From Kitagawia praeruptora (Eukaryota > Streptophyta > Magnoliopsida > Apiales > Apiaceae), in contig CM075348.1 of NCBI GenBank assembly GCA_037693485.1, positions 17,528,501 through 17,592,500 of the forward strand: DNA of 64,000 bases, read 5' to 3'. Position numbers and translations under genes: made by a program. Numbering within the stretch: position 1 is the first letter of the stretch; each line of letters begins with the position of its first letter. Shown piece by piece: positions 10,834-23,757 of this stretch. The notes under the pieces are model-generated. The model was not told where the DNA came from and searched no databases. It was given only the letters and a program-made list of their open reading frames with translations.

Positions 10834-13193
10834 TATATATATATACAATCGGAGCTCAAGCCACAGGTATTGTAAATTGTTTCGGTTGATTGGATTGTTG
10901 TCGAATTTGTGTTGTTTTGTGTTGTAGTCGGGGAAGGGGAAAGGAGACGACCACCACCGCTGTGGTGGTAGTGTTCATTTTGGTTGAAACCGGAGATGTG
11001 GGTGATTGGAACTGGCAGTGGTGTTGTGTATTGTCGGAATAAGGGAAAGAGATGGCGGGGTGGAGTTCGAAAGAGTAGGGAAGAGAGGGAGTCGAGAGAG
11101 TGATGAGAGATTGAGAAGGAGAAGAGATGTGTAGGAGGGAGAGAGAGATACGAGGGTGGAGGGAGAGATTGAGAGTCGGAGAGGGGTAGAGAGATTAAGG
11201 TGAGATAGAGAAATCGAGGAAGAGAGATGAGATTGGAGAGAGGGGCGGCAGTCGGAGAGATTGTGAGAAGCAGAGAGATCGCGAGTAAGAGAGAGGGGGA
11301 AAGAGAGAGAGAGAGAGAGAGAGAGATGGACAGAGAGAGTGAGAGAGAACGAAGAGATTTCGAGAGAGAGTGTGCAGGGGAGGCGGTGGCGGGCGGTGGT
11401 GGGTCCCACGCGCCACGGTTGCTAATAATAATAATATAATAATAACGTAATGATATAATATATGATCGATGTTATAATCAGGATGTAATTATTTAGATCG
11501 TTATTTAAAACAGTTGGTATAAATAAATTAATTAAAATAATGGTATAACTGATTAATTGAGTTATTTAGTTATTTAGTAATAATTATGGTTTAATGTGAA
11601 TAAAAATGGTAATTGATTTAGTAATTAAATAGAAATAATTATTGATTAATTGGACATAATTTAGAGACTTAATGATTCATTGATAAAAGAGGTATTTAAA
11701 ATGATGAGGGTATTAAAATGGAATAATTATTATGGGTTTGAATTGAGTAAATATGATTAATTTTGTCTTGAGTATTTATTTATTTAATTCGAGGATTAAT
11801 TGTTGAGGATTTATTTATTTAATTCGAGGATTAATTATTGTCTTGAGGATTTATTTATTTAATTCGAGGATTAATTGTTGTCTTGAGGATTTATTTATTT
11901 TGAGGATTAATTATTGTTTCGAGGATTAATTGGTTAATTATGTTCTTTATCGTGGAGTAAGATAATTGTTTGAGGATTATTTATTGATTGAGTCTTTATA
12001 GAGGATGTCAATGGTATTATTTTAGATATTTAGTATTTTCGGATTATTTTGATTAACCGGATCGAATCAGATTATTTTAGACTAAAATCGGATTTATTAT
12101 TAAATGATTTGTGAGATTTAAAAATGGAAAAGGGTTCCGTGTAAAAATGTTGAGTTTTGGAATTAGTCGAGGAACCATTTTGGGGTAGGATTTCGGATGA
12201 GTTAGGAGACTCGTTTGGAAGAACTTAAAGAACGAAAGTTATAGATATGCAAAGGTACTATGTAAAGGTGAATAGAAGTTGATTGAAAGGTGATCGGAAG
12301 TTGAGTTAATAATAGTTGAACTAGGCCCAGAGAAGGTGAAATGCCGAAGAATCAGAGACGTGGAGCAAGTTGGAGTATCATACCGCAGAACCAGGCAAGT
12401 TTATTTATGTATACTCTATCGTTCAGAGTATCTGTATTTTTCAATATATGAAATGTGTTGAATAGATTTAACTCCATAATTGCAAGTTTACTAATTCGTA
12501 CTCCATCGTTCGGAGTATTTAATTTTTTAAGATATGTTGATTAAATTTTCGATATACAAAATCAAATATTCTTTCTTGTGGTTTATATCAGAATTTATTA
12601 TTATTCGAGATGTTGATATTATTATTTGAGGTGTTGATATTATTATTCGAGGTGTTGATATTATTATTCGAGGTGTTGATATTATTATTTGAGGTGTTGA
12701 AATTATTATACGAGGTGTTGAAATCTATTTCATGAGTTGGTACATTTATTGAGATACTTCATTCGTATTTGTAGAAGAAATGATAAAGATATGTTTAATA
12801 ATATTTTCATACTATAGAATATTTATATTTTAGAGTGGGGTTATATATATATAAAGTAAGTTGTGATTTATTGCCTCTAAAAGCAAAAGTGACCGGAGTA
12901 ACGCACCGGCCCAATCGGTTATTGAAGAGTGATGAGCACGAGAAAGACGGGCTCACTCTTCTGATATCATTAAGGGTGATGGGCACGAGAAAGACGGGCT
13001 CACCCTTCTGAAAATTTTTGGGTGGTTCGAGACGTCGACCATCCTTTCTATCGATAGAATTGAGAAGTGACAATGGATTGATCATCCATTACTCGAGATG
13101 GCGTTTGAGAAGTAATTCAATTGTCAATGCTCTACTGTTAACCGATGCCTTTGTGGTTCGGTTAACTAGGGTGTTGACCTGAGAAGTTATGTT

Positions 13194-13198
13194 ATTAT
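13194..13198. repeat. Target-site duplication of the Copia array (left)
   Basis: ATTAT before the first Copia LTR, matched by ATTAT at 35819-35823 after the last one. The uninterrupted 3' LTR of the host element has a single GTTATTATATTATTTT at this place. Confidence 0.9.
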
Positions 13199-14701
13199 TG
13201 TTAGTGTAGGTGCTCTAGAGGCAATACATTATTTCTCGAATAAATCTTATGTCATTTGATTATTAAATAAATGTATTTATTATGACTCTAATTACTGCGA
13301 TATTTGTTAGCATAATAAATGTCCTTAGAATAATGATACACATTATATAGTTTAAGTTTATAACTTGAACTTGAGATTATATAATATATATCATATTCTT
13401 AAAGGTCCCTAGTCGAGTATTATTATACAGGACAATAATAATACATAAATAGGCTAGTATGTTTTTGACTGATAACCACATCTCATTGGTTATAAGTATG
13501 GAGATACTAAAGTCAATACATAGGTACATGTAGGGTACATGGTACTGGACAGACCCACCGTGAGATTCTTCATGTTAATTAAGTCATAAGAAAGACTCAC
13601 AGTGATAATGGTGTAATGATCCTTTGACTTGAGATCATTATATTTCTATACGAGGATAATATACTTTGACTACATTAAAAGTTACCTTTGACCGGGTAAT
13701 GATAAAAGCGGACATCGGGTATATTGTGAATCGTATGAGAAATATGAATGATAGATAAAGGATTTAACCCTCCTATCAAATAGGAGAGATATTATTGGCC
13801 TCTTGATTGAGTGAGACTATAAAATGCATGGCCGTGCTCAAATAATGATTTGTTATTAATAGTCTACTCATGGATCAAGTAAACCCGGATTAAATTATGA
13901 AGAGGATGACAATAAACATGCCTCGAGTTTAATCTATAATATTTGGTTAAAGGGATTATATTACACGGGAACATTAATCACAAAAAGGTTTATCGAATCA
14001 CGATTTAATTATTATTTAATTGGGTAGCAATGATGTATTACTAGATACCGCTCATTGTTTATAATTTTATTGGAGAATAAAATTATTGCCAAAATAAATA
14101 ATAACCTACAGGGTCACACACATAGAACATTTTAAAGGAAGAATTAATTTAAATTATGAATTTAAATTAATTAATGATAAGTTGGATTTTATTATATTAA
14201 TTAAGTGAGACTTAATTAAGCTATAATAAAATACAAAGATATGATTTTAATAATTAAGTTTGACTTAATTATTATCTATTTGAATAATAGAATTAGATTT
14301 TATTATTTAAACAAATCATATATGGGCTAGGTTTTTGATAAGGGCTTTTGGCTTTATACTATCCTATATATATATAGATATGGGGTAAAGGATTTTGTAC
14401 GTGAAAAATCAGAAGAAGCCGCACAAAAACCCTAATCCTAAACCTATTTTCATTAGAGGCTAGTACCTCACTTTCGGACAAGAAAAGTTCTTGGAGTGTT
14501 CGTGTGGATACCGTAGAGGAGGCTTTGAAGAGGAGCACTCGGAATCGTGCAAGATAGGATCTCTAATTGACATCCCTTTGTAAAGCTTCACAAGGTAAAT
14601 TTTTCTTACTACCGTGATTATCCGAATTATTATACATGGATCCGGGGTTTGGTTTCGATTTATTTACTGTTTCCGCTGCGAATATGCGATCGAAACCAAC
14701 A
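13199..14701 (+). repeat. Copia LTR 1 (sense)
   Basis: Begins TGTTAGTGTAGGTGC and ends GATCGAAACCAACA, bounded on the left by the ATTAT duplication. A TATA-rich motif (TCCTATATATATATAG, near 14362) could be the promoter. It differs from LTR 2 and LTR 3 at position 13709 and I noticed no other difference. Confidence 0.9.
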
Positions 14702-14721
14702 ATCCTTCAAGAACGTCTCAT
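14702..14721. other. 20-bp spacer between opposed LTRs
   Basis: The bases ATCCTTCAAGAACGTCTCAT separate the end of the sense LTR from the end of the inverted LTR. A primer-binding site (starting TGG) is expected here but none is present on either strand. The same spacer occurs at 25261-25280. Confidence 0.85.
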
Positions 14722-16246
14722 TGTTGGTTCCGATCGCATATACGCAGCGAAAAACAGTAATAAAATAAATCGAAACCAAGCCCGGGATCCATGTTTAATG
14801 CTAGATAATCATGGTAGTAAAAATGTGTTTACCTTTTGAAGCTTTACAATCGTAACAATAATGGAGATGCAAGCCTCCCACGAATATTGAGCGCTCCTCT
14901 TCGAAGCCTCCTCTACGGTATCCACACGAACACCCGAAAAACGATTCTTCAATGGAAGAGAGGTACTAGCCTCCAATAATAATATGAGATGCAGATTTTT
15001 AGGGTTTTGGTTTTGGGATGCGGCTCAACTGATTTTTCACGTACTAAATCCTTTACCCCATATCTTTATATATAGGATAGTATAAAGCCAAAAGCCCTTA
15101 TAAAAAACCTAGCCCAAATATGATTTGTTTAAATAATAAAATCTAATTCTATTATTCAAATAAATAATAATTAAGTCAAACTTAATTATTAAAATCATAT
15201 CTCATATATCTTTGTATTTTATTATAGCTTAATTAAGTCCCACTTAATTAATATAATAAAATCCAACTTATCATTAATTAATTTAAATTCATAATTTAAA
15301 TTAATTCTTCCTTTAAAATGTTCTATGTGTGTGACCCTGTAGGTTATTATTTATTTTGGCAATAATTTTATTCTCCAATAAAATTATAAACAATGAGCGG
15401 TATCTAGTAATACATCATTGCTACCCAATTAAATAATAATTAAATCGTGATTCGATAAACCTTTTGTGACTAATGTTCCCGTGTAATATAATCCCTTTAA
15501 CCAAATATTATAGATTAAACTCGAGGCATGTTTATTGTCATCCTCTTCATAATTTAATCCGGGTTTACTTGATCCATGAGTAGACTATTAATAACAAATC
15601 ATTATTTGAGCACGGCCATGCATTTTATAGTCTCACTCAATCAAGAGGCCAATAATATCTCTCCTATCTGATAGGAGGGTTAAATCCTTTATCTATCATT
15701 CATATTTCTCATACGATTCACAATATACCCGATGTCCACTTTTATCATTACCCGGTCAAAGGTAACTTTTGATGTAGTCAAAGTATATTATCCTCGTATA
15801 GAAATATAGTGATCTCAAGTCAAAGGATCATTACACCATTATCACTGTGAGTCTTTCTTATGACTTAATTAACATGAAGAATCTCACGGTGGGTCTGTCC
15901 AGTACCATGTACCCCTACATGTACCTATGTATTGACTTTAGTATCTCCATACTTATAACCAATGAGATGTGGTTATCAGTCAAAAACATACTAGTCTATT
16001 TATGTATTATTATTGTCCTGTATAATAATACTCGACTAGGGACCTTTAAGAATATGATATATTATATAATCTCAAATTCAAGTTGTAAACTTAAACTATA
16101 TAATGTGTATCATTATTCCAAGGACATTTATTATGCTAACAAATATCGCAGTAATTAGAGTCATAATAAATACATTTATTAATAATCAAATGACATAAGG
16201 TTTATTCGAGAAACAATGTATTGCCTCTAGGGCACCTACACTAACA
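14722..16246 (-). repeat. Inverted Copia LTR in unit 1
   Basis: On the minus strand this 1525-bp segment runs from TGTTAGTGTAGGTGCCC to GGAACCAACA and is an LTR of the same family as the sense LTRs, but clearly more diverged (for example GCCCTAG for GCTCTAG, and CATTGTTTC for CATTATTTC). Both LTR ends are intact. With LTR 1 it forms a 3-kb palindrome. Confidence 0.9.
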
Positions 16247-17800
16247 ATCTCCCACTTGCACTAGAGCCAATCACCCATGTATCTAATACCCATTGAACTA
16301 GTGTGACCGTCGTGCTTCTGCTGCGACAGGCTTTTGGTCAGTGGGTCTGCAATGTTATCATTTGTATGCACTTTACATATAGACAAAAACACAAAACCAG
16401 ACTGTGATATAGTATCATCCCTCTCTGTTTTGAAACTCGCATCGGTGTAACCTTTTACAACCAGTTTCTCCTCTCCTCCATACACCAAGAATGAATCTTT
16501 AGTCCTTTTCAGGTACTTTAGAATATTCTTGACTGCCGTCAAGTGACCTTCACCTGGATTAGACTGGTATCTATCCAGATAGATCTATTTGCTCCTTAAC
16601 CAAGTCTTAACAGCCTTTAGAGAAGGTATGTCATTCCCCATTAGTAGTATGTCATCAACATACAGTACTATGAATGCCACATGGCTCCCACTAACCTTCT
16701 TGTAAACACAAGGTTCATCCTCGTTTTAATCAAAGCCATACTGTTTGACTATTTCATCAAAAACGAATATTCCATCTCCTAGAGACTGGACTGTTCATAG
16801 CATCTTGGTATGTGAGAGGCTCATCCTCATCTATGAGCATCAAATCCCCACATTGAGTCAAAAGAAATCCATATCTCTCTGGCTCATGGCGAACTCTACC
16901 AGATCTACGAACAACCTGTGTTTCTTGAGCATTATCTTTATTCTGCTCTTGTTCCACCTCAAGTTCAATGCTATTTTGTGGTTCTCGATCTTCATCGAGA
17001 TCTATAGTTCTCCCACTGTCTCTTTTGGAAACAAAATCTCTTTCCATGAAGACAGCATCTCGAGCAATGAACACTTTCTGCTCAGAAGGACTATAAAAAA
17101 AAAAAAATAATAATACGCCTTTGTTTCTTTAGGGTATCCCACAAAATTGCACTCTTCAGATTTAGGTCCAAGCTTGTCAGATACTTGACGTTTTACAAAC
17201 GCCTTGCATCCCCAAACTTTCATAAAGTTCATGCTTGACCGTTTCTCCTCCCATATCTCATATGGAGTCTTTTGAACCTTCTTGGTTGGAACACGATTAA
17301 GTGTGAAAGCCGCAGTTTCTAGAGCATAACCCCAGAAACTTATTGGAAGATCTGCATGACTCATCATCGATCGTACCATGTCCAACAGAGTACGATTTCT
17401 CCTCTCTGAAACTCCATTCCATTGAGGTGTACCTGACGGAGTGAGTTGTGATACAATACCACACTCCTTTAAATACTCTTTAAATTCGGTGCTTAAGTAT
17501 TCACCCCCACGATCAGATCGTAAGATTTTAATACTTGCACATCCGCCTATTTGCTTCTCTACTTCAGCCTTGTATTCTTTGAATTTATCAAAAGAATCGG
17601 ATTTATTCTTCATAAGATATACATATCCATATCTACTGAAGTCATCAGTAAATGTTATGAAGTAGTAGTAGCCTCCTCTAGCCATCACACGCATTGGACC
17701 ATATACATCACTATGTATTAGCTCCAAACGTTCAGTGGCCCTTTGACCCTTACCAGTAAAAGGAGCTTTAGTCATCTTACCAAGCAAACAAGATTCGCAT
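16247..17800 (-). pseudogene. Inverted, internally deleted Copia pol fragment (unit 1)
   Basis: Reading away from the inverted LTR into the fragment, the minus strand carries the pol 3' end, part of RNase H, parts of reverse transcriptase and the integrase core (HSDVYGPMRV, FTDDFSRYGY, NGVSERRNRTL). Large pieces are gone. MNSP is joined directly to SRRWNIRF, removing most of the RT palm, and SGFVF is joined to ICKVHTNDN, removing the RNase H active region. A run of 13 A at 17095-17107 disrupts the frame after KAYY. The fragment ends in mid-integrase at about 17800, where the copied word TTCGCATTT is repeated at the join with the leader. It retains integrase residues that the sense copy has lost to a stop. 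Confidence 0.88.
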
Positions 17801-19776
17801 TTTTCGCATTTTGATTCTTCTGTTTTGCTGCGTTCTTTGATCTGTTGTTACCTGCTATGTTTTAATAAGATTAAAACGTGACCTTAACACTTGTAAAACC
17901 AGTCGATAATCCTGTTATCAGTTCATGCAAGTTTTACGTAAGTATATACATACGTGTTTATACATTACTGTTAATAGGTTTAGATTTTAATCCTTCCAGA
18001 ATCTGTGATATATGATTGTGTTATGACTGCATAGATAATCGTAGGTCTGTATAATCATTTTGGTATCAAAATCATGATTACAATGAAGGACACGATCGAA
18101 CTGGGTTTCTGGAAATCTGCAGAAAATATTCATGTACAGGTGATGCGCATACTGTAGATGCGTATCACCTAGGGTTATAGCCAGTCACGCATACGCGGAA
18201 TGCGTTTCTGGTAGAATTAACAGATAAGGTCTGTCACGCGTACTGTAGATGCGTGTCAGCTGTTTTAATAAAAAAAAAAAAAAAAAAATTTTTGGCTAGG
18301 TTTTGCATGCTAGATTAAATTATAATTGTTAAGGTTTAAATTGGAGTATGCAAAATTTTTAATTAATTAGTAATTTTGATTACTAGATTAATATTTAATT
18401 AAAGTGCGTTAATTTTAATTTTTATGATTTGATCATATTTAATTTATGTTGTATAAAATTGTGTTTATACAATATGTGATGCTTTTAATTGCTATGTGAG
18501 CATGATGCATGGTTATGGCCCCAAGACCTATTTTTTTAAATTTATTTTATTAATTTTAATTTATGGTTTGTAATAATTAAATACGACTTGCATGTCGTTT
18601 TTCTTTTTGTAATTATTTTATCTCGAATGCAACTCGAGTTCTTTTGTAATTTGTTTCAAAAGAGGAGCTTGGAGGCAATCAAGGCAGCTTTGGAAGCGAA
18701 GCAGAGATTTTGTAATAATTAGTTATTACCACCATAGATTGACCTTGATTTTTCCATTAGCTTGGAAAAATCGCATAGGATTGGGCCATAACCATAGCAT
18801 ATTAATTTAGGTGATGCACTTTACATATAATGTATGTGTAGAGTAGCAAATGTATGCATATTTTAATTAGATTAATGATGTATGCATGTATTAGATACAT
18901 CACCCATGCCATGCTTGCCATGCTAAACAAGATAAAATCTGTAACGATTCGAGATTTTAAAATGAACAAACGATCATGAGATTTCTGTGTTTATGAAACA
19001 CGGAATTTAATACGAATTTTCAATTATTTAGATATGGGGAGATTTTGTCAAAAACAGGTTTTACCTGTAAGGAAGTTGGGTATTAAGTGAGGCCACTTGT
19101 GACTCCTCCAACAACCTGGAAATCAAACTATTGATGAATATTGATTTGAAGTATTTAATTCAAGGAAAAATTGGGAATCTCTTTATGATGGGATCATGAT
19201 CGTTTTAATTCTAAACCCCTTAATAAAATATTAAGTTTTTTCGGATGCTTTCCAATGAATGAACACTCATCAAATCCTAGATCGATAAGGGGAATGACTG
19301 CCAGTGGCAGGGGACTCCTGTCTATCGTGGTGAGATGCGACGAATATAAACGGTTATATTCGGCCGTTGTATCATTGGGTCTAACTTAACTGAGTCGTCA
19401 TAATAAGGTGAAAATAAACGGTTATATTCAATTATTATGAACTTAGAAGCATAGAGTTTGGTTTAAAATCTATTAGATAGATAAGAACAATTGTTGTTCA
19501 CCAAACTATCCAAGAATTATATATGATATAATTGACAATTGTTGTCTACCTAAATAATCACGTTTTAAGGACTACCAGTGGTTGACTTAGGACATGATGA
19601 AATATGGATCTTGGCTCACTAGAAAGATTTATGGGATATTCTTTCCGAATTGATAGTAAGGGCTATTAATTTGATAAAAATAGTGGGAGATATATTATGA
19701 ATATGTCATAATCACTTGAACATAATTAATATAACAATCTAACTTATCTTATGCATTTTATCATTGTAGAAAACAA
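17801..19776 (+). other. Copia leader, unit 1
   Basis: About 2 kb of non-coding leader before gag. It begins abruptly at the inverted pol fragment, with no LTR end and no primer-binding site beside it. Three consecutive hairpins lie at 18138-18170, 18181-18211 and 18231-18259; all use ACGCAT/ATGCGT arms, and the first and third share the loop word ACTGTAG. An A-run follows at about 18270. Just before the gag ATG, ATCATTGTAG resembles a 3' splice site, so a leader intron is possible. Confidence 0.7.
18138..18259 (+). promoter_or_regulatory. Cluster of three RNA hairpins in the Copia leader
   Basis: Hairpin 1 pairs AGGTGATGCGCAT with ATGCGTATCACCT (one G-T position). Hairpin 2 pairs CCAG..ACGCAT with ATGCGT..CTGG. 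Hairpin 3 pairs CTGTCACGCGT with ATGCGTGTCAG. Hairpins 1 and 3 share the same loop. A role in RNA dimerisation or packaging is only a guess. A copy lies at 28696-28817. Confidence 0.55.
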
Positions 19777-22700
19777 ATGGCACAAAACACAAACAACACT
19801 TTCTCTGTACGATCAGTCCTTGAGAAGGACAAGCTGACAGGATCAAACTTCCTTGACTGGTCTAGGAATTTGAGAATTGTTCTCATGCAGGAAAAGAAAT
19901 CTTATGTGATTGACATTCCTCCACCGGCAGCCCTTGCTGCCAATGCCACTGATGCTCAACGAAATGCTTATCAGAAGCATATTGATGATGCGACTGATGT
20001 GGCCTGTCTTATGCTTGCTACTATGGATGCTGAGCTTCAGAAGCAGCATTTTGATATGAATGCTTATACTATGTTTGAACATCTTTCGACGATGTTTCAA
20101 TCACAGGCTCATGTGGAAAAGTTCAACACGAGCAAAGCACTCTTCTCGTGCAAGCAGGGCAACGGACCAGTTGGACCACATGTTCTAAAGATGATTGGGT
20201 ATTGTGATTACCTTTCTCGTTTGGGTTTCCCGCTTCAACGAGAGGCTCAAGTCGATATAATCTTGCAATCTTTGAACAGCGACTATACTCAGTTCATTAT
20301 GACTTTTAATATGACTGAGCAAGATAAGACTCCTATGGAATTGTTGGCCATGCTGAGGACCACTGAAGCAAATATGGTCAAGGCACCTGAGAAAGCTCCC
20401 ATAATGATGGTGGGCAAGAAAGGTGCTAAGGGAAAAGGGAAATGGAAGGGCAAGAAGAAGATAGCATCCAAAGATCTTGGTCCTTCTAAGCCCTCTTTCA
20501 AAAAGGCTAAAAAGCCGAAGGGAGATGTCGCAAATGCTGACAAAGGTGAATGTCACTATTGCCACAAGCCTGGTCACTGGAAGAGAAACTGTCCAGCTTA
20601 TTTGGAGGATCTGAAGAAAATGAAGGGTGTTCAGATTTCTGGATCAGGTATTTATGTTATAGAAGTCAATCTGTCTATTTCTACATCTTGGGTATTGGAT
20701 ACTGGATGTGCTTCTCACATTTGTATAAATGTGCAGGAACTGCAGAGAAATAGGAATTTGGCTAAGGGAGAAGTGGACCCTACGAGTAGGCTATGGAGCA
20801 AGAGTTGCTGATTTAGCCGTAGGAACTTATTATTTATCTTTGCCCTCTGGGCTTGTTTTAGAACTAAATGACTGTTATTACGTGCCTGCGATTTGCAGAA
20901 ACATTATTTCTGTTTCTTGTTTGGACAAGAAAGGTTTTTCGTTTACAATAAAGAACAACAGTTGCTCTTTTGCTTTGAATGATTTAACCTATGGTGTTGC
21001 GCGTTTATTTAATGGTTTATATGTTCTTGATTTGGATAATCCTATCTGTAACATAGAAAACAAACGATTTAAAGTAAATGACTCAAATCAAACATACCTC
21101 TGGCATTGTCGTTTAGGCCATATAAATGAGAAACGCATATCCAAATTACATAAGGATGGATATTTGGATAAGTTTGATTTTGAATCATACGATGAATGTG
21201 AATCTTGTTTGCTTGGTAAGATGACTAAAGCCCCTTTTACTGGTAAGGGTCAAAGGGCCACTGAACGTTTGGAGCTAATACATAGTGATGTATGTGGCCC
21301 AATGCGTGTGATGGCTAGAGGAGGCTACTACTACTTCATAACATTTACTGATGACTTCAGTAGATATGGATATGTATATCTTATGAAGAACAAATCCGAT
21401 TCTTTTGAAAAATTCAAAGAATAGAAGGTTGAAGTAGAGAAGCAAATAGGCGGAGGTGCAAGTATTAAGATCTTACGATCCGATCGTGGGGGTGAATACT
21501 TAAGCACCGAATTTAAAGAGTATTTAAAAGAGTGTGGTATTGTATCACAACTCACTACGCCAAGTACACCTCAATGGAATGGAGTTTCAGAGAGGAAAAA
21601 TCGTACTCTGTTGGACATGGTACGATCGATGATGAGTCATGCAGATCTTCCAATAAGTTTCTGGGGTTATGCTCTAGAAACAGCGGCTTTTACACTTAAC
21701 CGTGTTCCAACCAAGAAGGTTCAAAAGACTCCATATGAGATATGGGAGGAGAAATGGTCAAGCATGAACTTTACGAAAGTTTGGGGATGCAAGGCGTTTG
21801 TAAAACGTCAAGTATCTGACAAGCTTGGACCTAAATCCGAAGAGTGCAATTTTGTGGGATACCCTAAAGAAACAAAGGCGTATTATTTTTATAGTCCTTC
21901 TGAGCAGAAAGTGTTCATTGCTCGAGATGCTGTCTTCATGGAAAGAGATTTTGTTTCCAAAAGAGACAGTGGGAGAACTATAGATCTTGATGAAGATCGA
22001 GAACCACAAAATAGCATTGAACCTGAGGTGGAACAAGAGCAGAATAATGATAATGCTCAAGAAACACAGGTTGTTCGTAGATCTGGTAGAAATCGGCATG
22101 AGCCAGAGAGATATGGATTTCTCTTGACTAAATGTGGTGATTTGATGCTCATAGATGAAGATGAGCCTCTCACATACCAAGATGCTATGAACAGTCCAGA
22201 CTCTAAGAGATGGCTTGAAGCCATGAAATCCGAGATGGATTCCATGTACGAAAACCAAGTTTGGGATTTGGTTGATCCACCTGAAGGGGTAAAACCCGTA
22301 GGGTGCAAGTGGGTTTTCAAGAAGAAAACTGACATGGAGGGAAATGTTCAGACCTATAAAGCAAGACTGGTTGCGAAAGGGTTCAAACAAATTCATGGTA
22401 TTGACTATGATGAAACTTTCTCACCAGTTGTCATGGTCAAGTCCATACGGATTTTGCTTGCAATTGCAGCATTCCATGATTACGAAATCTGGCAAATGGA
22501 TGTCAAAACAGCTTTCCTTAATGGGAGCCTTGAAGAGGATGTGTACATGACACAACCTGAAGGTTTTGTCGATCCAAGGAATGTTGGCAAGGTATGTAAA
22601 TTACGACGATCCATTTATGGATTGAAGCAAGCCTCTAGGAGATGGAATATTCGTTTTGATGAAACAGTCAAGGAGTATGGCTTTATTCAAAACGAAGATG

Positions 22701-23743
22701 AACCTTGTGTTTACAAGAAGGTTAGTGGGAGCCATGTGGCATTCATAGTACTGTATGTTGATGACATACTACTAATGGGGAATGACATACCTTCTCTAAA
22801 GGCTGTTAAGACTTGGTTAGGGAGCAATTTCTCTATGAAAGACTTAGGAGAGGCAACCTACATTCTAGGAATGAGGATCTATAGGGATAGATCTAAAAGG
22901 ATGATCGGTCTAAGTCAGAGTACATACATTGATAAAGTTTTGCATCGTTTTGGTATGCAAAATGCAAAAAGGGGATATGTCCCTGTGTCTCAAGGGATAA
23001 CGATCTCTAAAGACCAGTGTCCGAAATCATTGGATGAGAAGGACCACATGAGTAAGGTTCCATATGCCTCAGCAATTGGATCTATCATGTATGCAATGGT
23101 ATGTACTCGCCCAGATGTTTCGTATGCTCTGAGCATGACGAGCAGATACCAGTCTAATCCAGGTGAAGGTCACTGGACGGCAGTCAAGAATATTCTAAAG
23201 TACCTGAAAAGGACTAAAGATTCATTCTTGGTGTATGGAGGAGAGGAGAAATTGGTTGTAAAAGGTTACACCGATGCAAGTTTCCAAACAGACAGGGATG
23301 ATACTGTATCCCAGTCTGGTTTTGTGTTTTGTCTAAATGGAGGTGCTGTAAGCTGGAAGAGTTCAAAGCAAGAAACAGTAGCTGATTCTACAATGGAGGC
23401 TGAGTACATTGCAGCTTGTGAAGCGGCTAAGGAGGCAGTTTGGATTCGAAAATTCATTTTTGATTTGGAAGTGGTTCCATCGATTGCAGATCCCATTGAT
23501 CTATACTGCGATAATAATGGGGCCATTGCACAGGCTAGAGAGCCTAGATCGCACTCCCGATCCAAACATATACTCAGAAGATATCACCTCATACGAGAGA
23601 TTAATGAAAGAGGTGAAATACATATATGTAAAGTGCATACAAATGATAACATTGCAGACCCACTGACCAAGGGCCTGTCGCAGCAGAAGCACGACGGTCA
23701 CACTAGTTCCATGGGTATTAGATACATGGGTGATTGGCTCTAG
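19777..23743 (+). pseudogene. Copia gag-pol, unit 1 (frameshift and stop)
   Basis: Sense gag-pol in Copia order. Gag starts MAQNTNNTFSVRSVLEKDK and carries the zinc knuckle CHYCHKPGHWKRNC (about 20554-20595). Protease has DTG (WVLDTGCASHIC), then come integrase (HSDVCGPM, FTDDFSRY, NGVSERKNRTL), reverse transcriptase (YVDDILLMGND) and RNase H (STMEAEYIAACEAAKEAVW). One extra C near 20778-20780 shifts the frame after GEVD; the correct continuation LRVGYGARVADL is in the next frame. A TAG at 21422-21424 interrupts integrase after KFKE. A purine tract (AAGTGGGAGA) lies just before LTR 2. Without the two lesions the polyprotein would be about 1320 aa. The unit cannot supply its own enzymes. Within Copia it looks closest to the Tork/TAR/Angela group, which is not resolved here. 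Confidence 0.93.
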
Positions 23744-23757
23744 TGCAAGTGGGAGAT

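Larger units (their letters stand above)
9790..13198 (+). repeat. Outer element 5' LTR, left part
   Basis: Corresponds to the first part of the 3' LTR at 37531-40544. Differences seen are an extra foldback element at 10455-10833 and a few point changes. The LTR contains a GA-rich tract (11090-11375), tandem GAGGATTTATTTATTTAATTC-type repeats near 11795-11935, and GAGGTGTTGATATTATTATTC-type 21-bp repeats at 12607-12725. It also contains a duplicated block with ACGAGAAAGACGGGCTCAC at about 12935-13013. No protein is encoded. Confidence 0.88.

Noticed and set aside
10975..11409. Serine/leucine-rich minus-strand frames, repeated at 38183-38767
   Set aside because: They are translations of the GA-rich tract inside the outer LTRs and differ between the two LTRs by small indels. 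Not genes.
12807..13085. 92-codon minus-strand frame, copied at 40155-40433
   Set aside because: Lies inside both outer LTRs over a locally duplicated block and has no recognisable domain.
15847..16158. 103-codon frame inside the inverted LTR (copy at 26406-26717)
   Set aside because: Chance open frame in AT-rich LTR DNA; no domain and no conservation signal visible.
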